Part shown: one piece after another, positions 7,397 through 15,922 of the stretch
How positions within the stretch are numbered: position 1 is the first letter of the stretch
How the letters are laid out: the number at the start of each line of letters is the position of its first letter
Source: Christensenella tenuis
GTDB taxonomy: Bacteria > Bacillota > Clostridia > Christensenellales > Christensenellaceae
Assembly: GCF_014287795.1 (NCBI RefSeq)
Contig: NZ_JACOON010000001.1
Coordinates: forward strand, 248,001 to 312,000
Reading direction: 5' to 3'
DNA: 64,000 nt
Notes under the pieces: generated by a model
Databases searched by the model: none
What the model was told of the DNA's origin: nothing
Seen by the model: the letters and a program-made list of their open reading frames with translations, nothing else
Made by a program: the position numbers and the translations under genes

Positions 7397-9070
7397 TCAG
7401 AATAGGCCGACTGTATCTCCATTTTCATCCAGAGTGATATTGACTGCGGCGGGTTTTTTGGGCAAGCCGGGCATACGCATAATGGTTCCGCACAACACAA
7501 CGATAAATCCTGCTCCGGAGCTTAGTGTTACATCCCGAACATCCATTTTAAAACCTTCGGGTGCTCCCAATTTTTTAGGATCATCGGAAAAAGAGTACTG
7601 TGTTTTGGCAATGCAAACGGGAAGATTGGCGTAGCCTTGGTCTTCATACATCGCTATCTTTTGTTTTGCTACTTTAGAGAAATCGACGCGTTCCGCACCA
7701 TAAACACGGGTAGCAATAGCAGTTATTTTTTGTATAATTGGCTCTGCATAATCATATGGATGACTGGGAGACGAATGGTTCAATATGGAAGCTGTAACAG
7801 CATCTGCAAGTTCAAGCGCTCCTTCTCCTCCCTTTGCCCAGACATCACACAAAGCGGCTTTGGTTCCCATCGCCTCTAACTGGCTTAACACTTCATCAAG
7901 TTCGGCCTGCGTATCGGTGGTAAAATGATTGAGAGCCACGACAACGGGTAAACCATATGTATTTTTGAGTGTGTTAAGGTGCCGCCGGAGATTAGAGATT
8001 CCCTTTTTAACGGCCTCGATATTTTCCACATTAAGCTGGTCTTTTGGAATGCCTCCATGATATTTCAACGCCCGGACAGTGGCGACAAGGACAACCGCAT
8101 CCGGCCATAGATCTGCCGCCCGGCATTTGATATCGAGAAATTTTTCCGCGCCAAGATCCGCGCCGAACCCAGCTTCCGTGACGGTATAATCTGCAAGATG
8201 GTTTGCCATTTTAGTGGCAATGATGCTGTTGCAGCCATGTGCAATATTGGCAAAGGGTCCGCCATGCATAAAAACCGGAGTGTGTTCCAGAGTTTGTACT
8301 AGGTTTGGCTTGATTGCCTCTTTGAGGATGACGGACATTGCTCCGCCCGCGCCAAGGTCTTTGGCAAATACAGGCTGCCCATCAAGATTGTAAGCGACAG
8401 TAATTCTATCAAGCCGCCTTCTGAGATCATCTGAGTCGGAAGCAAGACACAGCACTGCCATAATCTCGGAAGCTGCGGAAATATCGAATCCGTCCTGACG
8501 CGGCACACCATCCGTACGCTCGCCCAATCCGCAAATAATATTTCGAAGCGCACGGTCGTTCATATCCATGCAGCGTTTAAAAGTAATATTTTTTACGTCG
8601 ATGCGTAACTCGTTTCCATGATAAATGTGATTGTCAATCATGGCGCACAACAAATTATTAGCAGTTGTCACGGCATAAATATCGCCAGTAAAATGCAGAT
8701 TAATATCTTCCATCGGAATTGCCTGGGCATACCCGCCTCCCGTCGCGCCTCCTTTGATGCCAAATACCGGCCCCAAAGAAGGCTCGCGTAAGGCGAGACA
8801 CGTTTTTTGTCCTCTGCGGGAAAGGGCATCTGCAAGGCCGATCGAAACAGTTGTTTTGCCTTCGCCCGCAGGTGTGGGATTGATGGCGGTAACGAGGATT
8901 AAGCGCCCTGGCTGGCGTGTCTCTTCCAGCTTCTTTAAATAGGAAAGCTGCACTTTGGCAATATCTTTTCCGTAAGGAATCAATACATTTTCCGGAATAC
9001 CAAGCTTTTGTGCAATTTTTAAAATGGGCTCCGCTGTTACGGAATTTGCGATTTTCAAATCATTATTCAT
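7397..9070 (-). CDS. fhs: Formate-tetrahydrofolate ligase
   Basis: 557 residues, normal length for the family. It ligates formate to tetrahydrofolate using ATP, giving 10-formyl-THF for purines and one-carbon metabolism (and the methyl branch of the Wood-Ljungdahl pathway in acetogens). The P-loop is TPAGEGKT (66-73). Other conserved blocks are REPSLGPVFGIKGGATGGGYAQ (given here only as the start REPSLGPVFG), HFTGD and EAGFGADLGAEKF. The ATG at 9070 follows AGGAGTGACACCG; a longer frame to 9157 has no ribosome site. Its product is a substrate of PurN-type and PurH-type steps encoded 28 kb away; PurN and PurH are both present in this window. Confidence 0.96.
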   Translation of the reverse strand: MNNDLKIANSVTAEPILKIAQKLGIPENVLIPYGKDIAKVQLSYLKKLEETRQPGRLILVTAINPTPAGEGKTTVSIGLADALSRRGQKTCLALREPSLGPVFGIKGGATGGGYAQAIPMEDINLHFTGDIYAVTTANNLLCAMIDNHIYHGNELRIDVKNITFKRCMDMNDRALRNIICGLGERTDGVPRQDGFDISAASEIMAVLCLASDSDDLRRRLDRITVAYNLDGQPVFAKDLGAGGAMSVILKEAIKPNLVQTLEHTPVFMHGGPFANIAHGCNSIIATKMANHLADYTVTEAGFGADLGAEKFLDIKCRAADLWPDAVVLVATVRALKYHGGIPKDQLNVENIEAVKKGISNLRRHLNTLKNTYGLPVVVALNHFTTDTQAELDEVLSQLEAMGTKAALCDVWAKGGEGALELADAVTASILNHSSPSHPYDYAEPIIQKITAIATRVYGAERVDFSKVAKQKIAMYEDQGYANLPVCIAKTQYSFSDDPKKLGAPEGFKMDVRDVTLSSGAGFIVVLCGTIMRMPGLPKKPAAVNITLDENGDTVGLF

Positions 9071-9106
9071 CGGTGTCACTCCTAGGATAATTTGGCTATT
9101 GCTTCT

Positions 9107-9135
9107 ATTTTCGTTCATCTGCATATGTTTGTCAA
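9107..9135 (-). promoter_or_regulatory. Putative promoter of fhs
   Basis: Minus-strand TTGACA (9130-9135, perfect -35), 17-base spacer, then GAAAAT as a weak -10 (about 9107-9112). It lies next to the divergent leaderless promoter at 9140-9148. Confidence 0.45.
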
Positions 9136-9139
9136 TGTG

Positions 9140-9148
9140 TGTTATAAT
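9140..9148 (+). promoter_or_regulatory. Extended -10 promoter of a leaderless gene
   Basis: TGT-TATAAT is a consensus extended -10 (TGn + TATAAT). The start codon at 9156 lies only 7 bases past the hexamer, so transcription should begin on or next to the ATG. Confidence 0.65.
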
Positions 9149-9155
9149 AATAGGC

Positions 9156-9770
9156 ATGGAAAAAGAATTAGATTTTTTTAGAATAGACGACGCCTACTAT
9201 GGAGGAGATCAAAACTGGCACACCCATCATATGATGAAATTGGGGGGCTGTTCGGCCGTGTGCGCATGCGAGCAGTGCATTGTATTGGCACGCTCGTTTC
9301 CCGCGCTTAGAAAACTATATCCGTATGATCCATTCCATGTGACACGGGAAGATTTTCTGAAATTTTTTGAACTTATGTTCCGGTATATCTATCCCGGCAT
9401 CGGAGGCCTCACCAGTATCGATAAGTTTGAACGAATGTTCTTGCGTTATGCACAGGACGCGGGAGTCGGGCTTGCATTGGAAAAGATTGACGGTCACGCG
9501 GATATCTCACAGGCAAAAAAATTTGTACAAGGAGCGATTGGGAATGGCGTGCCTGTTATGTATCTGATGCTCAAACATTTTGATGTGGCGTTTGACGAAT
9601 ATGAATGGCATTGGTTTAACCTGACCGGATATGAAAGCGACGGTGAAGAAATGAACGTGATTTTTGCGACGTGGGGAAAGCGGTGTTCGTTTGATTTTGT
9701 TCGTGCGTGGAATACTGGAAAATTTTGGCGGGGCGGTATGTTGAGAATTGCAGATACATGCTTGAAATAA
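9156..9770 (+). CDS. Predicted papain-fold (C39-like) cysteine peptidase-type protein
   Basis: 204 residues. The N-terminal half holds KLGGCSAVCACEQC, with Cys32 in the position of a papain-fold nucleophile at the start of a helix. The C-terminal part has EYEWHWFNLTGYE with His152 ahead of a beta strand, as in Peptidase_C39-like domains. There is no signal peptide or ABC transporter, so it is unlikely to be a bacteriocin-processing enzyme. No ribosome site precedes the ATG, which fits the leaderless promoter. The assignment rests on motif placement only; substrate is unknown. A longer upstream frame overlaps fhs and is not credible. Confidence 0.6.
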   Translation: MEKELDFFRIDDAYYGGDQNWHTHHMMKLGGCSAVCACEQCIVLARSFPALRKLYPYDPFHVTREDFLKFFELMFRYIYPGIGGLTSIDKFERMFLRYAQDAGVGLALEKIDGHADISQAKKFVQGAIGNGVPVMYLMLKHFDVAFDEYEWHWFNLTGYESDGEEMNVIFATWGKRCSFDFVRAWNTGKFWRGGMLRIADTCLK

Positions 9771-9907
9771 AGATAGGTTTCCTGAACTTCCGAACCATGG
9801 CAGGCAGGAAAGCACTTTACATCCGGGGTTGTTTTTAATATACTTATAAAATACGGTCTTATGTTCTTGCATAAGGCGTGATTGGCGAAAGGGGCATTTC
9901 AAAAAGC

Positions 9908-10384
9908 ATGAAGAAAAAGTTGATTGTATTACTTGTTATCGTGATAGCTGCGGTGACTGTTTTAGCTGGCTGCGGAGGCGCACAGGAAATTAAGAGGCCG
10001 GAAGCGGACGGAACAAAATTTGAAGTAACAGGATCCTGCACGGCGGAACTTACCGACGGCAAGCTGATTGTTTCCGGAGAGACCAACCTGATGGATGGTA
10101 CCAACGGTATCATCAGTGTATTGAATTCAGATGGAACCCGTATTGACCAACAGAAGATAACCAAGGAAGGGAATAACCTGAAAGCGGAATTTACAGTGAA
10201 AGAAGATTGGCCGGAGACCGTTTATGGGTTCGTGATGTTTGATACATCCAAGTCGGATGGACAGCCGGAGGCGGTGAAACAGGCCTACGGAAAAAAATTC
10301 CAGAATCTCGAAGGAGAAGATCTTATTTGGGATAAGAACGGTGTTATCGTCGTGTTTCAAAGTGAAGCGGTAAAAGTAAAATAA
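9908..10384 (+). CDS. Predicted lipoprotein (158 aa)
   Basis: ATG at 9908 opens a signal peptide with lipobox VLAGC (Cys22). The mature part is beta-rich (FEVTGSCTAELTDGKLIVSGETNL ... abbreviated: alternating strands with an acidic surface) and resembles small immunoglobulin-like extracellular domains, but I recognise no family. A purine-rich GAAAGGGG lies 13-20 bases upstream; a GTG at 9878 is in frame but would put a hydrophilic stretch ahead of the signal peptide. It appears monocistronic, followed by a terminator. Confidence 0.75.
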   Translation: MKKKLIVLLVIVIAAVTVLAGCGGAQEIKRPEADGTKFEVTGSCTAELTDGKLIVSGETNLMDGTNGIISVLNSDGTRIDQQKITKEGNNLKAEFTVKEDWPETVYGFVMFDTSKSDGQPEAVKQAYGKKFQNLEGEDLIWDKNGVIVVFQSEAVKVK

Positions 10385-10445
10385 ACGGGACTAGCACGAC
10401 GGGGTGAGTATTCCGGCGTTGGCTTTCGGGAAAGCTTGAGCATAG

Positions 10446-10466
10446 CCGGAAACTTCCGGTTTTTTG
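10446..10466 (+). terminator. Rho-independent terminator
   Basis: CCGGA (10446-10450) pairs with TCCGG (10455-10459) around AACT and is followed by TTTTTT. Confidence 0.7.
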
Positions 10467-10547
10467 TTTCGTGTATGAAACGGCAGTGTACGGTCTGCGC
10501 AGGTAGAAATGCGCAAACCCTGATTTTAAGATGGGAGTGTAATAACG

Positions 10548-11099
10548 ATGAATGAGATCAAAGAAATAGCGCAGCGAATTAGCGTTTTGCGTGAGATAGA
10601 AGAAATCAGCATTGAAGAGATGGCGCAGCTGACCGGAAAAACTATAGAAGAATACAGGGAATATGAAGCTGGAGAGAGGGATTTCTCATTTAGCTTTTTG
10701 TATACGCTAGCGAACCGTTTCGGAGTTGATATTACGGAACTTCTTACGGGTGACAATGCAAAACTTAAAACCTTTACCTTGGTGCGGAAGGGCGAGGGGC
10801 TTAAAATGGAACGCCGCAAAGCTTATAAATACCAGCATCTTGCGCCGATTTTTAAAAATAGGGCGATGGAGCCATTCCTTGTGACGGTGGAGCCAAAAGA
10901 TACGGATGCCGTAAAAAAGAATGCGCATGAAGGCCAGGAACTCAATTATGTCGTGGAAGGAAGCATGACAATTTTTATCCATGATGCAGAGATACGCCTG
11001 AATGAAGGAGATACCGTATATTTTGATGCTTCTACGCCGCATGCGATGCGCGCGGAAGATGGAAAACCCTGCAAATTTCTGGCAATTATTTCAAAGTGA
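10548..11099 (+). CDS. XRE-family HTH regulator with C-terminal cupin sensor
   Basis: 183 residues: helix-turn-helix at about 8-65 ([21 protein letters not shown]) and a cupin barrel at about 110-181 with [13 protein letters not shown] and HAMRAEDG. This is the common two-domain transcription factor in which a small ligand binds the cupin. It sits 8 bases before an acyl-CoA ligase gene, and such XRE-cupin/ligase pairs recur in Clostridia. The likely role is therefore control of this ligase in response to its substrate or product (inference). ATG at 10548 follows GGGAGTGTAATAACG. Confidence 0.88.
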   Translation: MNEIKEIAQRISVLREIEEISIEEMAQLTGKTIEEYREYEAGERDFSFSFLYTLANRFGVDITELLTGDNAKLKTFTLVRKGEGLKMERRKAYKYQHLAPIFKNRAMEPFLVTVEPKDTDAVKKNAHEGQELNYVVEGSMTIFIHDAEIRLNEGDTVYFDASTPHAMRAEDGKPCKFLAIISK

Positions 11100-11107
11100 G
11101 GACGGAC

Positions 11108-12772
11108 ATGAGGATATACGAAAAATTTAGCACGACAGGATTTACGAGCTATGAAGATTTTGCACAGAATTTTAAGACGTTTGTGCCGGAAAATTTTAAT
11201 TTTGGATTTGATGTGGTAGATGAACTTGCGAAAGAAAAGCCGGAGAAGCGGGCGCTTCTCTGGACGAATGATGCAGACGAGGAAAAAACATTTACCTTTA
11301 GCGACATCAGCAGGCTATCAAATCAGGCGGCAAATTTTTTCAAAAATGCGGGAATTACAAAAGGCGATAAGGTTATGTTGATCTTAAAGCGCCATTATGA
11401 ATTCTGGATTGCGATTATCGGCTTGCATAAACTTGGCGCCATTGCTATTCCGGCGACACACCTTTTGACGAAGAAAGATATTGTGTACCGTAACAATGCC
11501 GCTGATGTCAAGATGATTGTCTGCACAAAAGATGGGGAATTGAAGGAACATGTGGAGGATTCGGAAGCGGAATCCCCCACGCTTGAAAAGAAAGTCATTG
11601 TAGGGGAGAAAAGGGAAGGTTGGCTTGAATTCTGGGAGGAAATGGAAAAATGTGGGCAGGATTTTCCGCGCCCTCAAGGAGAGGAAGCAACGCATAACGA
11701 TGATATTATGCTCCTGTATTTCACATCGGGAACAACCGGAATGCCCAAGATGGTGGCGCACAATTTCGTGTATCCGCTGGGGCATATTGTAACGGCAGTT
11801 TATTGGCATAATGCTGATCCGGACGGCCTGCATCTTACGGTAGCGGATACAGGCTGGGCCAAGAGCGCATGGGGAAAGCTCTATGGTCAATGGTTGGCGG
11901 AAACGTGTATCTTTGTGTATGACATGGATAAATTTGTACCGGACCGCCTTCTGAAAAAGATCGAGCGGTATCAGGTTACGACATTTTGCGCACCGCCGAC
12001 AATCTACCGTTATTTTATTAAAGAAGATCTTAGTAAATACGATCTTTCTTCGCTGAAGTATGCGACAATCGCGGGAGAACCGTTGAACCCGGAGGTATAT
12101 TATCAGTTTTTGGAGGCGACAGGGCTGAAGCTGATGGAAATCTACGGCCAGACAGAGCTTACCGTGACAATCGGAAATTTCATCTGGATGGAGCCGCGCC
12201 CTGGTTCCATGGGCAAGCCAAATGCCATGTATGATCTTGATATTGTGGATGAAAATGGAGATTCCTGCGCACCGGGCGAGACAGGGGAAATTGTGGTTTA
12301 TACGGATAAGGAAGTCCCCACAGGAATGTTCCTTGGTTATTATCGCGATGAAGAGCGTACGCAAAGCGTATGGAACTACGGCGTATACCATACCGGAGAT
12401 GTGGCATGGAAAGATGAGGACGGTTATTTTTGGTACGTTGGACGTGCGGATGATGTGATTAAATCATCGGGATACCGTATTGGGCCGTTTGAAGTGGAAA
12501 GCGCCCTGATGGAGCATCCTGCGGTGCTTGAAACAGCAATCACGGGGGTTCCTCATCCGGAACGCGGACAGATTGTTAAAGCGACGATTGTTCTTGCGGA
12601 AGGATATGAACCGACAGAGGAACTGAAAAAGGAACTACAGAATCATGTGAAAAAAACAACGGCCCCGTATAAATATCCACGTGAAATTGAATTTGTAACG
12701 GAACTGCCCAAAACAATTAGTGGAAAAATTCGCCGGGTGGAACTTCGGGAAAAAGACCAGAAAAAGAAATAA
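11108..12772 (+). CDS. AMP-forming acyl-CoA synthetase
   Basis: 554 residues of the ANL superfamily. Visible motifs are the phosphate loop [11 protein letters not shown] (around residue 205), the adenine motif YGQTE, the hinge region [14 protein letters not shown] and the catalytic C-terminal lysine in KTISGKIRR. The enzyme activates a carboxylic acid to an acyl-adenylate and then a thioester; overall it resembles medium-chain or acetyl/propionyl-type ligases rather than long-chain FadD. The ATG at 11108 follows GTGAGGA; the GTG at 11096 overlaps the upstream stop and is less likely. It is co-transcribed with the XRE-cupin regulator. Confidence 0.92.
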   Translation: MRIYEKFSTTGFTSYEDFAQNFKTFVPENFNFGFDVVDELAKEKPEKRALLWTNDADEEKTFTFSDISRLSNQAANFFKNAGITKGDKVMLILKRHYEFWIAIIGLHKLGAIAIPATHLLTKKDIVYRNNAADVKMIVCTKDGELKEHVEDSEAESPTLEKKVIVGEKREGWLEFWEEMEKCGQDFPRPQGEEATHNDDIMLLYFTSGTTGMPKMVAHNFVYPLGHIVTAVYWHNADPDGLHLTVADTGWAKSAWGKLYGQWLAETCIFVYDMDKFVPDRLLKKIERYQVTTFCAPPTIYRYFIKEDLSKYDLSSLKYATIAGEPLNPEVYYQFLEATGLKLMEIYGQTELTVTIGNFIWMEPRPGSMGKPNAMYDLDIVDENGDSCAPGETGEIVVYTDKEVPTGMFLGYYRDEERTQSVWNYGVYHTGDVAWKDEDGYFWYVGRADDVIKSSGYRIGPFEVESALMEHPAVLETAITGVPHPERGQIVKATIVLAEGYEPTEELKKELQNHVKKTTAPYKYPREIEFVTELPKTISGKIRRVELREKDQKKK

Positions 12773-12793
12773 AGCGTTCCAGGAAAGGAAAAA

Positions 12794-13705
12794 ATGATGG
12801 AAGCAAAAACAAACAAAACGAATAAAATACCTTTTATTATTTTAGCAATTATTGTACTTGCGGTATGTGTGATCTATTTTGTAGGCTTTGGGGGCTATCT
12901 CAATTCAGCGGCAGCGGCTTCAGGACTGACATTGGGGCTCCCGATGGTTCTCTACTACCTATATTTGTACGGCGGGATGATGATCGCCTGCATTGCTGTT
13001 TTGATGATAATGGTACTGACGCTCAAAAATATGCGCGAATTTTTTGCGAAAATTTTTGTGTGGGGCACTTTCTTACTCGCAATGCTCGCAAGCGCCGGCT
13101 TCTTTGGGAATTTAGCACAGGTTTCCAGCTTCACGTCTATTGATCAGGGGATTGCATATTTTGCAACCTATGTACCTTATGTAGCGCTTGTGGTCGCATC
13201 CATTTCACTTATTGTGCAATGGGACAGTAGCAACCGTAAAAAGGCGAATATGATTTCGCTCGTGTGCACCTTGATTTCGGCGGCAATGACAATATTGCTG
13301 ATCTCCAATATTATGACACAAATGAAATCAATGCTTGATACGCTTGGCACAATGCAGACGGCGTATATTTTTCAATATACTTTTATGATCATGACTGCCG
13401 TTGCCTGTTCGATAATGTGTATGCTGTATTTCTATGTGACGCTTAATCGCAGGAAATTCGACTGCCATATGATTGGGATGACTGATGAAGAGGCTGAGAT
13501 TGTAGAACGCATTGAGGCACGTGTTGATGAGATTGCAGATGAAGTAGAAGAACTTGCTGCAGAAGGCGAGGCAATCATCAAAGCGGAAACGGAAATTCAA
13601 AAAGAAATCGATGGCCAGATCGGCGAAACGGAGAAAGAGGCTGCGGAGATTCTGGAAGATACAGATTCTGTGAGCATAGAAATAGGAGAAACTGAGGAAA
13701 AGTAA
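12794..13705 (+). CDS. Membrane protein with acidic coiled-coil tail
   Basis: 303 residues. Six or so hydrophobic segments span about 12-34, 50-77, 90-107, 122-142, 153-172 and 185-210. A cytoplasmic tail (about 225-303) follows that is almost entirely Glu/Ala/Ile heptads (DEEAEIVERIEARVDEI, ABBREVIATED), predicted as coiled coil. No catalytic motif is visible and I recognise no family. The gene begins 21 bases after the acyl-CoA ligase stop with AGGAAAGG as ribosome site, so it probably shares that transcript, and it is followed by a strong terminator. Confidence 0.75.
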   Translation: MMEAKTNKTNKIPFIILAIIVLAVCVIYFVGFGGYLNSAAAASGLTLGLPMVLYYLYLYGGMMIACIAVLMIMVLTLKNMREFFAKIFVWGTFLLAMLASAGFFGNLAQVSSFTSIDQGIAYFATYVPYVALVVASISLIVQWDSSNRKKANMISLVCTLISAAMTILLISNIMTQMKSMLDTLGTMQTAYIFQYTFMIMTAVACSIMCMLYFYVTLNRRKFDCHMIGMTDEEAEIVERIEARVDEIADEVEELAAEGEAIIKAETEIQKEIDGQIGETEKEAAEILEDTDSVSIEIGETEEK

Positions 13706-13728
13706 ACTGAAAATAGCGTATAACAGCA

Positions 13729-13759
13729 ACGCCTGCGGGGAAGCCCACGGGCGTTTTTT
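13729..13759 (+). terminator. Rho-independent terminator
   Basis: ACGCCTGCGGG (13729-13739) pairs with CCCACGGGCGT (13744-13754) with one mismatch and one wobble, followed by TTTTTTC. Confidence 0.85.
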
Positions 13760-13760
13760 C

Positions 13761-13789
13761 TTGGAAATATCGGTTTGCTATGGTATAAT
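13761..13789 (+). promoter_or_regulatory. Promoter of the yjbQ-plsC-galU-ahcY-mtaD operon
   Basis: -35 TTGGAA (13761-13766), 17-base spacer, -10 TATAAT (13784-13789) with an upstream TGG making it an extended -10. It lies directly after the terminator of the previous unit. Confidence 0.8.
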
Positions 13790-13819
13790 ATAATATCTGT
13801 AGCGGTAAGGAGTGAGAAA

Positions 13820-14236
13820 ATGAAAAGTTATCGTGAAGTACTGGAATTTCAGATTCCGCAGCGCAGGCAATTTTTGAATATTACGCCCCAGGTGGAAAAG
13901 GCAGTCCAAAAGAGCGGCATTCAGGAGGGATTGTGCCTTGTGAACGCTATGAATATTACAGCGAGCGTTTTTATTAATGATGATGAAAGCGGATTACATG
14001 CTGATTTTGAGAAATGGCTGGAGCGCCTTGCGCCGGAAAAACCATACAGCCAATATGCCCATAACGGCTATGAAGACAATGCGGATGCCCATATGAAACG
14101 TACTGTGATGGGGCGTGAGACAGTGGTTGCAGTCACGAACGGCCGGCTTGATTTTGGAACATGGGAACAGATATTCTACGGTGAATTTGACGGTAAGCGC
14201 CAAAAGCGTGTTTTGATCAAGATAATAGGAGAATGA
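13820..14236 (+). CDS. YjbQ/UPF0047 family protein (secondary thiamine-phosphate synthase type)
   Basis: 138 residues covering the whole YjbQ fold. It shows [12 protein letters not shown], the [22 protein letters not shown] core (here [10 protein letters not shown]), SQYAHN..., [13 protein letters not shown] and the closing [16 protein letters not shown]. Members have weak thiamine-phosphate synthase activity, but their true role is unsettled. ATG at 13820 follows AAGGAGTGAG; a longer frame from 13775 would overlap the promoter. First gene of a tightly packed operon. Confidence 0.88.
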   Translation: MKSYREVLEFQIPQRRQFLNITPQVEKAVQKSGIQEGLCLVNAMNITASVFINDDESGLHADFEKWLERLAPEKPYSQYAHNGYEDNADAHMKRTVMGRETVVAVTNGRLDFGTWEQIFYGEFDGKRQKRVLIKIIGE

Positions 14237-14240
14237 CCTT

Positions 14241-15053
14241 TTGAAATCAACAGAGGAAGAACTGCAAAAACCAGAGGACAGCGACCAAAAAGCAGAGCTG
14301 GAAAAATTGCGGGAGAGCGATAAACCGCGCAGAAAAGGCCCGGCAGAGCGGATGTGGGCGCCAATCAAGCTGCATCTTGATGAAGATTACCAGTATGTTA
14401 CCAAAAATTGGGGCCTGCGTTTTTTATATTATTTTGCGATGTTTGTGGGAATGCCTTTCGGATATTTGTTTTTTAAAATCCGTTGGGGATTCGGCGTCAT
14501 CAATAAGAAAAATGCAAAACTTGTGAAAAAGACATCCGCAATTACAGTGGCAAACCATGTACATAATATGGATTCGCCTATGCTTACTTATGTATTTTAT
14601 CCGAGTGCGCCCTACTTTGTTGCCTTGAAGCATAATTTTGAAGCATTTATTATCGGCGGGTTGGTACGTGTGCTGAGGGGAGTGCCGCTCCCATCCGACT
14701 TGAAGAACTTTGAACGTTTTTCCGAGCAAATGAATGATGCGCTTCAGAATACGACGCGCAAAGTACATATGTATCCGGAAGGCGAAATCGCACCCTATTC
14801 AAAGGAGCTGCGAAAATTTAAAAATGGCGCATTTCACTTTGCTGTAAAAAATAATGTACCTGTTTTGCCAATGGTATTTGTTTTTCCAAAACCCAAAAAG
14901 GTAAAACTGATTGTTGGAAAGCCGATTTATGTGAAGGATGTTCCGGGAGCGGAAGGACTGAAGGCGCCGAAGCAGACGGTGCTGATGTGCAGGTATGTGA
15001 GGGAAAAGATGCAGGAAATGCTGGATGACTATTATGGAGGACTTGAGAAATGA
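14241..15053 (+). CDS. 1-acyl-sn-glycerol-3-phosphate acyltransferase (PlsC-like)
   Basis: 270 residues. After a charged N-terminus and a hydrophobic segment (about 56-78) comes the acyltransferase domain with HX4D as NHVHNMD, the glycerophosphate-binding MYPEGE and a conserved VPVLPMVFVF stretch. It acylates lysophosphatidic acid to phosphatidic acid at the membrane. The start is TTG at 14241, with AGGAG at 14227-14231 overlapping the end of yjbQ; no better start exists downstream before the domain. Its stop overlaps the galU start as ATGA. Confidence 0.85.
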   Translation: MKSTEEELQKPEDSDQKAELEKLRESDKPRRKGPAERMWAPIKLHLDEDYQYVTKNWGLRFLYYFAMFVGMPFGYLFFKIRWGFGVINKKNAKLVKKTSAITVANHVHNMDSPMLTYVFYPSAPYFVALKHNFEAFIIGGLVRVLRGVPLPSDLKNFERFSEQMNDALQNTTRKVHMYPEGEIAPYSKELRKFKNGAFHFAVKNNVPVLPMVFVFPKPKKVKLIVGKPIYVKDVPGAEGLKAPKQTVLMCRYVREKMQEMLDDYYGGLEK

Positions 15054-15922
15054 AAATTAGGAAAGCGGTGATTCCCGCGGCAGGGCTGGGTACGCGTTTT
15101 TTACCAGCCACCAAGGCGCAGCCGAAGGAAATGCTGCCTATTGTAGATAAGCCCACAATTCAATATATTGTTGAAGAAGCGGTCGCAAGCGGAATTGAAA
15201 GCATTGTAATTATTACAGGCAGGAGCAAGCGTGCGATTGAAGACCATTTCGATAAATCGATTGAGCTGGAATTGGAACTGACGAAAAAAAACAAGTGCGA
15301 GCTTTTGCAGCTTGTGGAAGATATTGCCAGCATGGTAAATATGATGTATGTGCGCCAGAAAGAGCCGCTTGGTCTCGGACATGCAATTCTGACTGCCAAA
15401 GATTTTATAGGGAACGAACCATTCGGGGTGATTTTGGGCGACGATGTGGTAAAAGGAAAACGTCCTGCGCTTGGCCAGCTTATGGACGCTTACTGTGAAT
15501 GTGGATCCACAGTGCTTGGCGTACAGCGGGTAGATATTAAAGATACAGACAAATATGGCGTAATCGCTACCGATGATCCTGATGGAAGAATGCATAAGGT
15601 TTCCGACCTTGTCGAAAAACCCGGACCGAAAAATGCTCCTTCTGATATTGCGATTTTGGGGCGCTATGTGCTTACTCCGGGAATTTTCGAAGCGATTGAA
15701 AATACTCCGCCGGGAAAAGGCGGAGAGATCCAGCTTACGGATGCGATTCGCAGGTTGCGGGCAACAGAAGAGGTCTATGCGTACGAATTTGAAGGAAAAC
15801 GTTACGATGTAGGGGACAAACTGGGATTTTTAAAGGCAACCTGCGAGTTTGCGCTCGACAGGGAGGACCTTAGGGGAGATTTTGAACAGTATTTAAAAGA
15901 ATTGGTTGGAGGAATCAAATGA
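15050..15922 (+). CDS. galU: UTP-glucose-1-phosphate uridylyltransferase
   Basis: 290 residues, full length. The nucleotide-binding signature AAGLGTRFLPATKAQPKEMLP is near the N-terminus (only its first part, AAGLGTRFLPATK, is quoted as diagnostic). VDKPTIQYIVEE, LGDD at the metal site and EKPGP follow. It makes UDP-glucose from UTP and glucose-1-phosphate for glycolipids, wall polymers or exopolysaccharide. It overlaps plsC and ahcY by four bases on each side (ATGA), so the three are translationally coupled. Confidence 0.95.
   Translation: MKIRKAVIPAAGLGTRFLPATKAQPKEMLPIVDKPTIQYIVEEAVASGIESIVIITGRSKRAIEDHFDKSIELELELTKKNKCELLQLVEDIASMVNMMYVRQKEPLGLGHAILTAKDFIGNEPFGVILGDDVVKGKRPALGQLMDAYCECGSTVLGVQRVDIKDTDKYGVIATDDPDGRMHKVSDLVEKPGPKNAPSDIAILGRYVLTPGIFEAIENTPPGKGGEIQLTDAIRRLRATEEVYAYEFEGKRYDVGDKLGFLKATCEFALDREDLRGDFEQYLKELVGGIK

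Noticed and set aside
7288..7500. Minus-strand ORF covering the three hairpins.
   Set aside because: It overlaps the end of fhs in another frame and consists partly of the inverted repeat.
9024..9155. N-terminal extension of the cysteine-peptidase-like protein with a hydrophobic segment.
   Set aside because: It overlaps the fhs start on the other strand and both promoters; the protein starts naturally at 9156.
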